A stretch of DNA of 64,000 nucleotides from DASYAN01 sp963727755 (GTDB taxonomy: Bacteria > Chloroflexota > Ktedonobacteria > Ktedonobacterales > Ktedonobacteraceae), in contig CAVSHN010000015.1 in assembly GCA_963727755.1 (NCBI GenBank), positions 124,001 to 188,000 on the forward strand, in the 5' to 3' direction. Positions 31,412 to 40,096 of the stretch are shown here, in pieces; the first letter of the stretch is position 1; each line of letters begins with the position of its first letter. The position numbers were made by a program, and so were the translations under genes. The notes under the pieces were generated by a model. It searched no databases and was not told where the DNA came from. It worked only from the letters and a program-made list of their open reading frames with translations.

Positions 31412-32122
31412 ATGGTAGCGAAGAGAGATGAATGGATGTCTGTAGAGGACTTCCTAGCCCTAGATCGTGAAAAGCTAGACCAGAAATATGAATTTAGAAA
31501 TGGTCAAATGGTAGCTATGGCAGGAGACTCTACCAATCATACTATGCTTATAATGAACATGAGTACACTTATACATTCACACGTCAGGAAAAAGGGATGC
31601 TTTGCGCTAGCGGAAGGCACTCTCAAAGTAGAGGATGAATGTTATATTCCTGACATTATGGTTACGTGTAATAAGCAGGATTTAACTGAAAACAAGACAT
31701 ATATTGAACATCCAGGGTTAGTAGTAGAGGTATTGTCTCCTTCTACTGAAACAGACGATAGGCGTGATAAAGTTCTAGCTTATACACAGTGTTCCTCAAT
31801 TCAAGAGTATATTCTTGTCAATTGGGATTGTATGCTTATCCAGAAAATGACTAGGAAAGGTACGCAAGGATTAGATAGCATTCAATGGATAGATCACTGG
31901 TACGGAAAAGGTGAAAGTGTAGAATTAGAAAGTATTGATTTAAGCATTCCTGTGGATGAGATCTACGCTGATATTGTCTTTCCTGATGTAGATCTGCTTA
32001 GAGGATTCAGGAAAGGACAGAAGCTTGATCTTAGACTCCTTACCACCACCAAGAATGATCATATCTTGCCCTCTGCCGCCTCCTCCACCTATTATCGTGA
32101 TCTGCACTTCCCAGCACTCTGA
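31412..32122 (+). CDS. Uma2 family (DUF820) restriction-endonuclease-fold protein
   Basis: About 236 residues from ATG 31412, chosen over a TTG at 31394 because AAGGTGA lies eight bases before it. It follows the Uma2 pattern: the opening MSVEDFLALDREKLDQKYEF, then YIPDIMVT (catalytic Asp), LVVEVLSPSTETDDRRDK (catalytic Glu with downstream Lys) and YILVNWD. These belong to the PD-(D/E)xK nuclease fold. Physiological target unknown; the family is abundant in cyanobacteria and Chloroflexota. The last 80 bases overlap the convergent membrane-protein gene, so the C-terminal 25 residues (NDHILPSAASS onward) may be an accidental extension. Confidence 0.8.
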   Translation: MVAKRDEWMSVEDFLALDREKLDQKYEFRNGQMVAMAGDSTNHTMLIMNMSTLIHSHVRKKGCFALAEGTLKVEDECYIPDIMVTCNKQDLTENKTYIEHPGLVVEVLSPSTETDDRRDKVLAYTQCSSIQEYILVNWDCMLIQKMTRKGTQGLDSIQWIDHWYGKGESVELESIDLSIPVDEIYADIVFPDVDLLRGFRKGQKLDLRLLTTTKNDHILPSAASSTYYRDLHFPAL

Positions 32123-32678
32123 ACAAAGGTATAAGTATGAAAAACGCAATTGGGGCAAATGCAATAATAACAGGTAAAAGGTAAAATGCAAGCAATACTG
32201 GTACAAAGATGGTTCCTATACTGCACAATACAGGTATACTAGCTAGTAGGACGAGGACTAGCAGGAACATGCCAATCCATTTTGAGCTATTTATGGTATG
32301 CTCTTGCGGTTGGACCCGTGAAGGGGCTTGTTGTTGTCCATTATATTGGCTATAGGACTGGTAAGCGTTTGTTGGGATCTCCCTAGCAGGGCCGTATTCA
32401 CGAGTTTGCTCCTGGTATTGCCATTGAGTATTCTGCTCCGGGCTAGGCTGTTGCATAAACATTATCTGGTCCTGTGCAGGATAGCTGTACGGGGGCAATG
32501 AGTCTTCGAAGGTGGATGGATGGTCGGTTTTGGGCAGATCGCCTCTGGATTGTTGGGGCTTGCTATAAGATCGGGCATACGTTTCAGTACTGGACTGTCT
32601 ATCTTGACTTTGCGCCTTATACAATTTTTGCGATGACTTGGGCGATTGTGGCTCTGGCATCAATTCCTGTTGGCTCAT
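32040..32678 (-). CDS. Gln/Pro-rich membrane protein
   Basis: 212 residues: a long hydrophilic Gln/Ser/Pro/Tyr-rich N-terminus (about 1-125) followed by two hydrophobic segments (MFLLVLVLLASIPVLCSIGT and VPVLLAFYLLPVIIAFAPIA) and a short C-terminus RRRQRARYDHSWWW. Start ATG 32678 is preceded by AAGGAG. The layout suggests a two-helix membrane protein with a disordered cytoplasmic tail. No family recognised. Its 3' end overlaps the Uma2 gene by 83 bases on the opposite strand. Confidence 0.55.
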   Translation of the reverse strand: MSQQELMPEPQSPKSSQKLYKAQSQDRQSSTETYARSYSKPQQSRGDLPKTDHPSTFEDSLPPYSYPAQDQIMFMQQPSPEQNTQWQYQEQTREYGPAREIPTNAYQSYSQYNGQQQAPSRVQPQEHTINSSKWIGMFLLVLVLLASIPVLCSIGTIFVPVLLAFYLLPVIIAFAPIAFFILIPLFRVLGSADHDNRWRRRQRARYDHSWWW

Positions 32679-32947
32679 AGTAACTTGATCTCCTTAGGAT
32701 AGGAACCATCATGAGAATTTACGCAATGTGTATTTAAGAGTTGCATCTATTGTACCTTACAGATGTGTAACACCATGCCATGATAATACGTGACAGAAAC
32801 TGATGCAGATGCCTCGCGACAGATGGAAATGGCTTCACAGTGCCATATTTCCTCTTCTTGCAGATAGACACGAAGGGTCTACGATCTGCGATGAACGATA
32901 AGCGCACTCTTAGCAGTATATCACAATATCTCCGGGAAGGATAGAGA

Positions 32948-35443
32948 ATGGCTAGCACCAAATTCCATCAAGGCAGGAGGCAGAATAATCACAATGCCTA
33001 CCGCCATATTATACGTAGACGCCGCCTAGAACGCATGGGTCGTTTATTCCTAGGACGCCTGCGGATAACGACTCTGGCGATCCTTGCGATCTTTTTTATG
33101 GCCTTTGTTAGCTCTATAGGAGAGGCTTATAGCTATTATCAACATCAATTGCCATTAATTGACAGTATCGCTCATCAATCCCTTTTTCAAACAACTCGCA
33201 TTTATGATCGCAATGGGAAACTCCTATCTGAACTCTATGATCACAAAGGTGATCGAGGACGCCGTATCTACGCCAATTACAAGGCCATTTCACCATTTCT
33301 TGTCAATTCAACTATTGCCGCAGAAGATCATACTTTCTGGACGAATAACGGCGTTGACTTCCTGAGCATCGTGCGTGCAGCTATTGCAAATATCAAGCGT
33401 AGTGGCATTGTGGAAGGTGGAAGCACAATTACGCAACAATTAGTGAAAAATCAGTTTTTCGCGGGACAGCCACGTATCCTGCCAGTTAAATCTCAGGAGG
33501 CCATGCTGGCAATAGCATTAACGAATCGCTATCCCAAGTGGAAAATTATGGAGATGTATCTGAACACTGTCTACTATGGTGATACCAACTATGGCGTCGA
33601 GGCTGCTGCAGAGGACTATTTCGGCTTGCAGCCGCAGTGTACATCTACAGGCTGTACACCTGCTGTTGCCCACCTTGATCTGGCTCAGTCTTCCTTGCTG
33701 GCGGGACTGCCACAAAGCCCCAGCATATATAATCCGCTACTCTACAAAAATAAAGCTCTTGCCCGCCAGCAAGAGATCCTCAATTCGATGGTCGAGCTAG
33801 GCATGATTAGCAGGCAGCAACAGCAAGCTGCCCACCAAGAGATGGAGAACTTCATATTCCATTCATATAGCGCAAATCACAAAACTCAGGCCCCTCATTT
33901 TGTCAATTACGTCATTGATCAACTTGAACACCAACTTGGTGATCAGGCACTAGAGAATGGTGGCTATAATATCTACACTACACTTGATTTAGAATTAGAG
34001 AAGAAATCTGAGCAAATCGTGTATGAGCATCTTTATCAACCACAGCAAGGCTACTATGGACCGCTCTACAGAACCAATAATGTCAACAATGGAGCAGCGG
34101 TAGTCATAGACCCGACTACAGGTGAAATTCTAGCCATGGATGGCAGTGCCAGTACTGATTCCCGACTGTTGTCGCCGCAGATGCAGGGTGACTATAATGC
34201 AGCTATCTCACCCCGCCAGCCTGGTTCATCATTCAAACCCTTTGTCTATGCTACTGCCTTTGATATGGGTTGGTATCCAGCAATGATCATACCAGATCAC
34301 AAGACATATTATCCCGATGGCAATCATAAACTACCCTATAGCCCACAAAACTATGATAGCACATTTCACACTGGCTATCCCATGACCGCGCGAACAGCCA
34401 TAGCGAATTCGTTCAATATCCCGGCCATTACCACACTCGAATATGCGGGTATCCCCAAAGTGCAGAACATGGTTGAACGCTTAGGCCTGACAGAGTTCGC
34501 CAAGCGGCCATTAAGCAGCCTGGGACCTTCAATGGCATTGGGCTCGGTCGAGGTATCGCCTCTGCACATGACTGCGGCATACGCGATCTTTGCCAACAAG
34601 GGAGTGCGTGTACCCTCCGTTGCTATTCTCAAAATTGCTGATAGTCAGGGCCGACCAATCTATACGTTTGATCCCAGCCATATCCATGGTACACGTGTTA
34701 TGCGCGAAGATGTAGCTTTCCTAATCAGTAGCATGCTATCCGACAAAACTGCACGTTATCGCGAATTCTATCCGGGTAATCCACTAGAAGTAGATCGTCC
34801 AGCTGCGGCCAAAACTGGCACAACTGATAGTTTTCGTGACAACTGGACGATCGGGTACACGCCCCATCTAACCGTGGGGATCTGGGCAGGCAATAGCGAT
34901 AATTCGATTATGAGAAATGTGATTGGTATCACTGGTGCAGGTCCTATCTGGCATGACATCATGGAGTATGCCTCGCGCCACTACAACTTCCCGCCAGACG
35001 ACTTTACTCCGCCTGCCAATGTCCACAAGGGCACAGTTTCGGCTCTGAGCGGGCTACTGCCACGCCCCGGTGAGCCAACGGTTACCGACTGGTTTATTGA
35101 TGGCACCATGCCGACTATACAAGGCCCCGAAACTGTCAGCATATTGCCCATGTGCCAGGACAATAGCGAGATCTGCCAGGTCATCAATCAGACTGAACCA
35201 GTGGCCCAGAGCCAGAGCCAGAATAACTGGCCTCTGGACAACTGGCCTCTGAACCAATGGCCTCTGGACAACTGGCCTCAAGTCAATTGGCCAGAAAATA
35301 GCCAACCGCAAAGCAGTCAACCGCAGAATGACCAACCACAAAACAGCCAACCACAGGATAACAGTGGCCAGAGCAACCCTCCTGATCAAAGTGAGCATCA
35401 TCATCGCGCTCATCATCATCACCATCATCATTATTATGATTAG
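32948..35443 (+). CDS. class A penicillin-binding protein with Trp-Pro and His-rich tail
   Basis: 831 residues. One N-terminal transmembrane helix (about 38-60), a GT51 transglycosylase domain with AAEDHTFWTNNGVD and GGSTITQQLVKNQFF, and a transpeptidase domain with SxxK in PGSSFKPF (about 426-433), SFN (about 488) and KTG in AAAKTGTTDSF (about 620). It polymerises and crosslinks peptidoglycan outside the membrane. The C-terminus is unusual: NNWPLDNWPLNQWPLDNWP repeats, a Gln/Ser/Pro stretch of QPQ(N/S) units and a terminal HHHRAHHHHHHHYYD. GGAAGG lies about eight bases before ATG 32948. Monocistronic by spacing. Confidence 0.9.
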   Translation: MASTKFHQGRRQNNHNAYRHIIRRRRLERMGRLFLGRLRITTLAILAIFFMAFVSSIGEAYSYYQHQLPLIDSIAHQSLFQTTRIYDRNGKLLSELYDHKGDRGRRIYANYKAISPFLVNSTIAAEDHTFWTNNGVDFLSIVRAAIANIKRSGIVEGGSTITQQLVKNQFFAGQPRILPVKSQEAMLAIALTNRYPKWKIMEMYLNTVYYGDTNYGVEAAAEDYFGLQPQCTSTGCTPAVAHLDLAQSSLLAGLPQSPSIYNPLLYKNKALARQQEILNSMVELGMISRQQQQAAHQEMENFIFHSYSANHKTQAPHFVNYVIDQLEHQLGDQALENGGYNIYTTLDLELEKKSEQIVYEHLYQPQQGYYGPLYRTNNVNNGAAVVIDPTTGEILAMDGSASTDSRLLSPQMQGDYNAAISPRQPGSSFKPFVYATAFDMGWYPAMIIPDHKTYYPDGNHKLPYSPQNYDSTFHTGYPMTARTAIANSFNIPAITTLEYAGIPKVQNMVERLGLTEFAKRPLSSLGPSMALGSVEVSPLHMTAAYAIFANKGVRVPSVAILKIADSQGRPIYTFDPSHIHGTRVMREDVAFLISSMLSDKTARYREFYPGNPLEVDRPAAAKTGTTDSFRDNWTIGYTPHLTVGIWAGNSDNSIMRNVIGITGAGPIWHDIMEYASRHYNFPPDDFTPPANVHKGTVSALSGLLPRPGEPTVTDWFIDGTMPTIQGPETVSILPMCQDNSEICQVINQTEPVAQSQSQNNWPLDNWPLNQWPLDNWPQVNWPENSQPQSSQPQNDQPQNSQPQDNSGQSNPPDQSEHHHRAHHHHHHHYYD

Positions 35444-35575
35444 AACGGTAGTGGGGATCAATGATCTTCTTGCTTAAGTTCCCATGCTGATCCATCAAGA
35501 AGCGCAGGATTTCATGCGGCTTCGACTTTATTCAAATACACTCCAAGAACCTAAGAACCCAAAAGTTCCACTAAT

Positions 35576-35604
35576 TTGACAGAATTGCATGTTTCCATTA
35601 AAAT
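35576..35604 (+). promoter_or_regulatory. sigma-A-like promoter of the 35804 gene
   Basis: TTGACA (35576-35581), 17 bases, TAAAAT (35599-35604). A TGTCCCTTCTTTCTCC stretch lies downstream at about 35680, faintly like the shared boxes. About 200 bases to the ATG. Confidence 0.5.
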
Positions 35605-35803
35605 AAGTAAACATCTCTGGTTCGCTAAAGGCAGAGTCGGCATAGTAGCCTATTTGGTAAAGCAATTTCGCAGGTCGAAACTGTCCCTTCTTTCTCCTTC
35701 ACAGGATGGTTCCCCTCATGGTACATTCTTGGGAAAGCGAACAATTCCTCAACAGACAAGCGGAGAAAAGCGGCTTTCTCAAGCCAAGAAGGGAAGTATT
35801 ACC

Positions 35804-36404
35804 ATGAAAGGATATGAATCAGATCGCAGTGATTTTCAAGAAGATAGATCAGCGGAGAGTTCTCGCCAATCTTCGCGTAGAGGCGATGCTTTTAGCAAGC
35901 AACTTATAGGTCTGGGTACAGATAGAAATACATCCACCAAGCCGACTGATCAACAATTCAGCATCTCTAAAAAGGAAGCACTTGAAAGCGATCCGATTCG
36001 AGCGATTTTTTCAAACCCACTTCCTTTCTAGAATAGAAGGGCAAGACCTCTCCCAGTCAGAGCAAGCCCAACTTGCCAAGATCGATCGGAAGACTCCTAT
36101 CTTAGAAGTACCAGAAAAATGGCAAATGGCATTTGCCGTTGCAAGAGGCCGTGCAATAATAGAAAAGGTTAAATTTCTTCCAAATGAAGATATAAATACA
36201 AGAAAAGATTTTGATGATCGATATAAAAATGAGATAGAAGAAATCACAGAAGGAGTATTTCAAGTAGTGACATCAGTAAAAACAAAGGGATTTCCGGATT
36301 ATTTAAACAATATAGATATCAAAAAAGGCAGAATTATAGCAATAGGTAATTTTAGAGGTCAAGATGCTGAGGGGGGTAATGGCAAACCTTTGCCGAAATT
36401 CTGA
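35804..36404 (+). pseudogene. hypothetical accessory protein with one frameshift
   Basis: ATG 35804 follows GGGAAG. The first frame encodes a Ser/Arg/Asp-rich leader (DRSAESSRQSSRRGDAFSKQ, then TSTKPTDQQFSISKKEALES) and stops at 36029; the adjacent frame continues from a run of six T near 36008 (SRIEGQDLSQSEQAQLAK to QDAEGGNGKPLPKF). The joined product is about 200 residues and hydrophilic. The Ser/Arg leader recalls those of the other accessory genes in the window. No known family seen. Confidence 0.45.
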
Positions 36405-36464
36405 AATATTCTATCATCAATTATTGGCAGTGTTAAGAGACCAGCGGATTGATTCATCCGGCAT

Positions 36465-36917
36465 GTGTCAAAAAGGAACGATTTACCTGACAGTGTTGAC
36501 CTTGTCCAAGCACAAAACTGTCAAGCCGATTTGACGCTTGCCTCCAGGTTCAATCTCACTCAAGTAACACGAAGAATGATCACTAATGAGGAGACACATG
36601 ATACATTATATTTATGTATTAAAGATCTCAGGAAGGAGCAGTCTGTAAATAAACGTATTTACCGATTTAAAAAAGGCAATGATGGATATTATGCTATATT
36701 TGGTACACCTAATGCTTATGGCATACTTTATTTATTAAAACAACACCCTAGTGTATTTGGAAAAAAAGAAGTTACCAGTATTGACGTGGATATGTCCGAT
36801 GATAAACCTAATATGATTCTTCATATTGGCGAGAGGGAGCAGACTGGCAGATCTCTCTGCTTGACTTGGTTTCGTGTACTACAGAGCAGGGTTTCGCGGA
36901 TCTCAAATGGGTTGTAA
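36465..36917 (+). CDS. hypothetical protein downstream of the 35804 gene
   Basis: 150 residues from GTG 36465. The middle is a plausible small alpha/beta domain (HDTLYLCIKDLRKE, RIYRFKKGNDGYYAIFGTPN, YGILYLLKQHPSVFG). It lies 60 bases after the previous gene; it could be its partner or its continuation in another frame. The last 25 residues (from about TGRSLCLTWF) may come from a frame change, since the alternative frame continues with FVYYRAGFRGSQMGCK. Family unknown. Confidence 0.4.
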   Translation: MSKRNDLPDSVDLVQAQNCQADLTLASRFNLTQVTRRMITNEETHDTLYLCIKDLRKEQSVNKRIYRFKKGNDGYYAIFGTPNAYGILYLLKQHPSVFGKKEVTSIDVDMSDDKPNMILHIGEREQTGRSLCLTWFRVLQSRVSRISNGL

Positions 36918-36952
36918 AGGCCGTGAATAAGCAATTGGTCAAAAAGGGGCAA

Positions 36953-36971
36953 GGCAGCTCCGAGAACTGCC
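36953..36971 (-). terminator. terminator of L,D-transpeptidase gene 1
   Basis: Minus strand reads GGCAGTTCTCGGAGCTGCC then CCCCTTTTTGACC: a stem with T-tract 20 bases after the stop. The same hairpin follows the second copy. Confidence 0.7.
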
Positions 36972-36991
36972 CTGCACATATCTACTCACAT

Positions 36992-37777
36992 TCAAGGATT
37001 GATCTGGACAGTAGTTCCAATGGTAGCCCAACTAAAGAGCTGAGCCATCGCAGAAGTAGGCACATTGATACAGCCATGGGTCCCAGGGTCTTCTCCCATG
37101 AGAGGGTCCCAGTGCCAGTTATTGGCACCCTTACCAAAATATCCACGCCAGGGAGCATCATGGATGAAGTAGCCACCTTGTGCCCACTCCATCGCATAGT
37201 TGGCCCTCGATGGGGGATAATAGTATGGTGATCCTGCAGGCCATGGCGAAATGAAGGTGTACGGGCTATACTTGGCAAAGATATGGTATGTACCAGTGGG
37301 CGTTGGTAGCTCAGGGCGTCCCGTTGCCACTGGAGCAGAGACGAAAAGCTGTCCATTATTGTAAGCATCTAACTCCTGCTGGGAGATGCTTACCACAATG
37401 ATCTTGCCCAGCCCGCTGGGATCACTAATGTTGACACTATTACTAACTGTGACGAGCCCTCCATAGATATAGAGGGGATTACTATTGAGAGGCGAGACGC
37501 GATACCAGGTGGAGTTGCCGTTCCAGACAATCTGACCAGAGACAGTTGCATAGATCGTCACAGTTGTATTAGGTGCATCTACATGATCAATACTAGCACT
37601 GGTGTTGGCCTCTGTGCGGACATTGGCCCAACCTGTGGTCAGGCCTGTCTCGGTGACAGAGGGCCCTTTAGAAGATGCATACGAGGTCGCACTAAGGAGA
37701 GGATCAGCTGCGAGCATACTTGCCATGAGTAGAGCAAGTATGCCAACTAGGCAAAAGTTTCTAATGGTCTTGAACAT
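36992..37777 (-). CDS. secreted L,D-transpeptidase (YkuD) with SH3-like domain, copy 1
   Basis: About 261 residues from ATG 37777, chosen because AAGGAG precedes it and because the paralogue starts at the same point (FKTIRNFCLVGILALLMASM is a signal peptide). An SH3b-like region (about 45-120: GWANVRTEANTSASIDHVDA, TWYRVSPL) is followed by a YkuD domain (about 130-261) with IVVSISQQELDAYNNGQ, GYFIHDAPWRGYFGKG (conserved His) and DPGTHGCINVPTS with the catalytic Cys in THGC. It forms 3-3 crosslinks or attaches proteins in peptidoglycan outside the cell. Tandem duplicate of the next gene, over 90% identical in the YkuD domain. Confidence 0.88.
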   Translation of the reverse strand: MFKTIRNFCLVGILALLMASMLAADPLLSATSYASSKGPSVTETGLTTGWANVRTEANTSASIDHVDAPNTTVTIYATVSGQIVWNGNSTWYRVSPLNSNPLYIYGGLVTVSNSVNISDPSGLGKIIVVSISQQELDAYNNGQLFVSAPVATGRPELPTPTGTYHIFAKYSPYTFISPWPAGSPYYYPPSRANYAMEWAQGGYFIHDAPWRGYFGKGANNWHWDPLMGEDPGTHGCINVPTSAMAQLFSWATIGTTVQINP

Positions 37778-37912
37778 AGAACACTCCTTTTTGAGTGTGT
37801 TACCCCCTCTATAGTTAAGTATAGAAATAAATCTTCTAAAATGCAAGGGAGTAAGGTTAGAAGGATCTCTTCCGAGGTTGTCGCAATTGTAAATATAGAA
37901 GCTTTCTATTGA

Positions 37913-37939
37913 TCAAAAAAGGCAGTTCCGAGAACTGCC
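37913..37939 (-). terminator. terminator of L,D-transpeptidase gene 2
   Basis: Minus strand GGCAGTTCTCGGAACTGCC followed by TTTTTT, about 22 bases after the stop at 37961. Confidence 0.75.
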
Positions 37940-37960
37940 CTTGCACATATCTACTTACAT

Positions 37961-38830
37961 TCAAGGATTGATCTGGACAGTAGTTCCAATGGTAGCCCAG
38001 CTAAAGAGCTGAGCCATCACAGAAGTAGGCACATTGACACAGCCATGGGTCCCAGGATCTTCTCCCATGAGAGGGTCCCAATGCCAATGATTGGCGCCCT
38101 TACCAAAATATCCACGCCAAGGAGCATCATGGATGAAGTAGCCACCTTGCGCCCACTCCATCGCATAGTTGGCCGTCGATGGTGGATAATAGTATGGTGA
38201 TCCTGCAGGCCATGGCGAAATAAAGGTGTACGGGCTATACTTGGCAAAGATATGGTATGTACCAGTGGGCGTTGGTAGCTCAGGGCGTCCCGTTGCCACT
38301 GGAGCAGAGACGAAAAGCTGTCCATTATTGTAAGCATCTAACTCCTGCAGGGAGATGCTTACCACAATGATCTTGCCCAGCCCGCTGGGATCACTAATGT
38401 TGACACTATTACTAACTGTGACGAGCCCTCCATAGATATAGAGGGGATTACTATTGAGAGGCGAGACGCGATACCAGGTGGAGTTACTGTTCCAGACAAT
38501 CTGACCAGAGACAGTAGCATAGATCGTCACAGTTGTATTAGGTGCATCTACATGATCGATCGGAGCACTGGTGTTGGCTTCTGTGTAGACATTGGCCCGA
38601 TCTATGGTCCGGCCTGTCTCGGTGGCAGATGGCCCATGAGAAGATGCATACGAGGTCGTACTATAGCGGTCGTCAGAAAGATTGATCCCTTGGATCTCCT
38701 GTGAGTTCCTGTGCTCTGAGGGATCAAGACTTTGGCCAATCGCTGTACGAGGAGGATCAGCAGCGAGCATACTTGCCATGAGTAGAGCAAGTATGACCAC
38801 TGAGCAAAACTTGCGAATTGTCTTGACCAT
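37961..38830 (-). CDS. secreted L,D-transpeptidase (YkuD), copy 2 with repeat-derived insert
   Basis: 289 residues, same layout as copy 1: signal peptide (VKTIRKFCSVVILALLMASM), SH3-like region, YkuD domain with FIHDAPWRGYFGKG and DPGTHGCVNVPTS (catalytic Cys). Between the signal peptide and SH3 region it has about 27 extra residues (AIGQSLDPSEHRNSQEIQGI then NLSDDR) that copy 1 lacks. These are encoded by an 80-bp palindromic repeat (38665-38744) also found in noncoding DNA at 58.4 and 60.3 kb, so a mobile repeat has become coding sequence without breaking the frame. Confidence 0.88.
   Translation of the reverse strand: MVKTIRKFCSVVILALLMASMLAADPPRTAIGQSLDPSEHRNSQEIQGINLSDDRYSTTSYASSHGPSATETGRTIDRANVYTEANTSAPIDHVDAPNTTVTIYATVSGQIVWNSNSTWYRVSPLNSNPLYIYGGLVTVSNSVNISDPSGLGKIIVVSISLQELDAYNNGQLFVSAPVATGRPELPTPTGTYHIFAKYSPYTFISPWPAGSPYYYPPSTANYAMEWAQGGYFIHDAPWRGYFGKGANHWHWDPLMGEDPGTHGCVNVPTSVMAQLFSWATIGTTVQINP
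38665..38744. repeat. 80-bp palindromic repeat (family P1) inside a CDS
   Basis: Ends AGCGGTCGTCAGAAAG and CTTTGGCCAATCGCT are inverted copies of each other with mismatches; TTGATCCCT and AGGGATCAA form an inner inverted pair. Other members: 58357-58436, 58664-58722 and 60304-60372. Confidence 0.75.
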
Positions 38831-39170
38831 AGAATACTCCCGTTTGAGTGTGCTATCCCTGTATAATTGAGTATAGAGGTAAAATTTCTGAAATGCAAGG
38901 GATGTACTGATGTACTAGGCACTTGTGTCAAATTACTATGAGATGTTCACTTCATTGATCCCATCTTGCTTCCTGTGGGCAACTTCCACACAATAAGATG
39001 AACCTCTCCCCTCTGATTTGCTCCACTTGTAAACTCAATCTATGGATGTTACAATCACCTTATGATACGGGCAGACGGAGATCTTCTCTTGGCCTGTTTG
39101 AACGCCTAGAAGCTGCTCAGGTTAGGGTTTTTGATGTGGTACAAAATACGGTAAGGTAAGAGAAATCATC

Positions 39171-40091
39171 TTGGTAGAACATCCTCAAATAGTAATAGCA
39201 GCCCCACATGCTGGTGGCGAAAGAGATCTAACAAATGTGTATGAGATACGCAAATTGCTCTCTGCACATAATATGCGACCAAATAAATCCTTTGGACAGA
39301 ATTTTCTCATCGATCGTTCAGTATTACAAACGATCATTGATGCGGCTGAGATTAACTCGGATGATGAGATACTGGAAGTTGGCTCTGGAATAGGTGTTTT
39401 GACGCAGGAACTGGCACAGCGTGCGCGACGTGTCGTTGCCGTCGAGATCGAACGAGATATGCTGATACTGCTCAAGGAGACAACTGGCAAATATCCCAAC
39501 GTTGATCTAGTTGCTGGCAATCTGCTCTACTTCGATCCGATCAAAACGTTTGGTCAGGCAGCCTACAAGCTGGTGGCTAATTTGCCCTACTATATTACTG
39601 CACCGACCTTCCGGCACTTTCTGGAAAGTAGCAATCCTCCACGTTTGCTGGTAGTCATGGTACAATTAGAAGTGGCACAACGGATTGTTGCAGGCCCGGG
39701 CGATCTCAGTTTGCTGGGTATTAGTGTGCAATTTTACGGTCAGCCTCGCATTGTGGCGCGAGTGCCATCCCAGGCATTTTATCCTGCGCCCAAGGTTGAC
39801 TCAGCGGTCTTGCGAGTGGATGTCTATCCTCAGGCACCGCTTTCAGTGGAGGAGCGCCACCGTTTTTTCCGAGTTGTGCAGGCAGGTTTTTCTGAACGGC
39901 GCAAGCAGCTACACAACTCACTCACGCATGGCCTGCATCATAAAAATGAGCATGTCCGCTCTTGGCTGGCTATGGCCGGGATCGATGGCAGTCGCCGCGC
40001 TGAAACCCTGAGTATTGAAGAATGGTTGCAATTATGGCGTGTCATCGAAGGCGCCAGTGAACAAATTACTGAAGAGCAAAACAGGAAATAA
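39171..40091 (+). CDS. ksgA: 16S rRNA (adenine1518/1519-N6)-dimethyltransferase
   Basis: 306 residues. KsgA/RsmA signature: NKSFGQNFLIDRSVLQTII at the start of the core, SAM-binding ILEVGSGIGVLTQELAQRA, VVAVEIERDM, and catalytic NLPYYITAP (NLPY motif). The C-terminal KsgA domain has AFYPAPKVDSAVLRV and FSERRKQLHNSL. It dimethylates two adenines of helix 45 during small-subunit maturation. The TTG at 39171 gives a 35-residue extension before the conserved core; GTG 39237 is a possible alternative start. The next gene begins five bases after the stop, so the two are probably cotranscribed. Confidence 0.92.
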   Translation: MVEHPQIVIAAPHAGGERDLTNVYEIRKLLSAHNMRPNKSFGQNFLIDRSVLQTIIDAAEINSDDEILEVGSGIGVLTQELAQRARRVVAVEIERDMLILLKETTGKYPNVDLVAGNLLYFDPIKTFGQAAYKLVANLPYYITAPTFRHFLESSNPPRLLVVMVQLEVAQRIVAGPGDLSLLGISVQFYGQPRIVARVPSQAFYPAPKVDSAVLRVDVYPQAPLSVEERHRFFRVVQAGFSERRKQLHNSLTHGLHHKNEHVRSWLAMAGIDGSRRAETLSIEEWLQLWRVIEGASEQITEEQNRK

Positions 40092-40096
40092 GGGTT

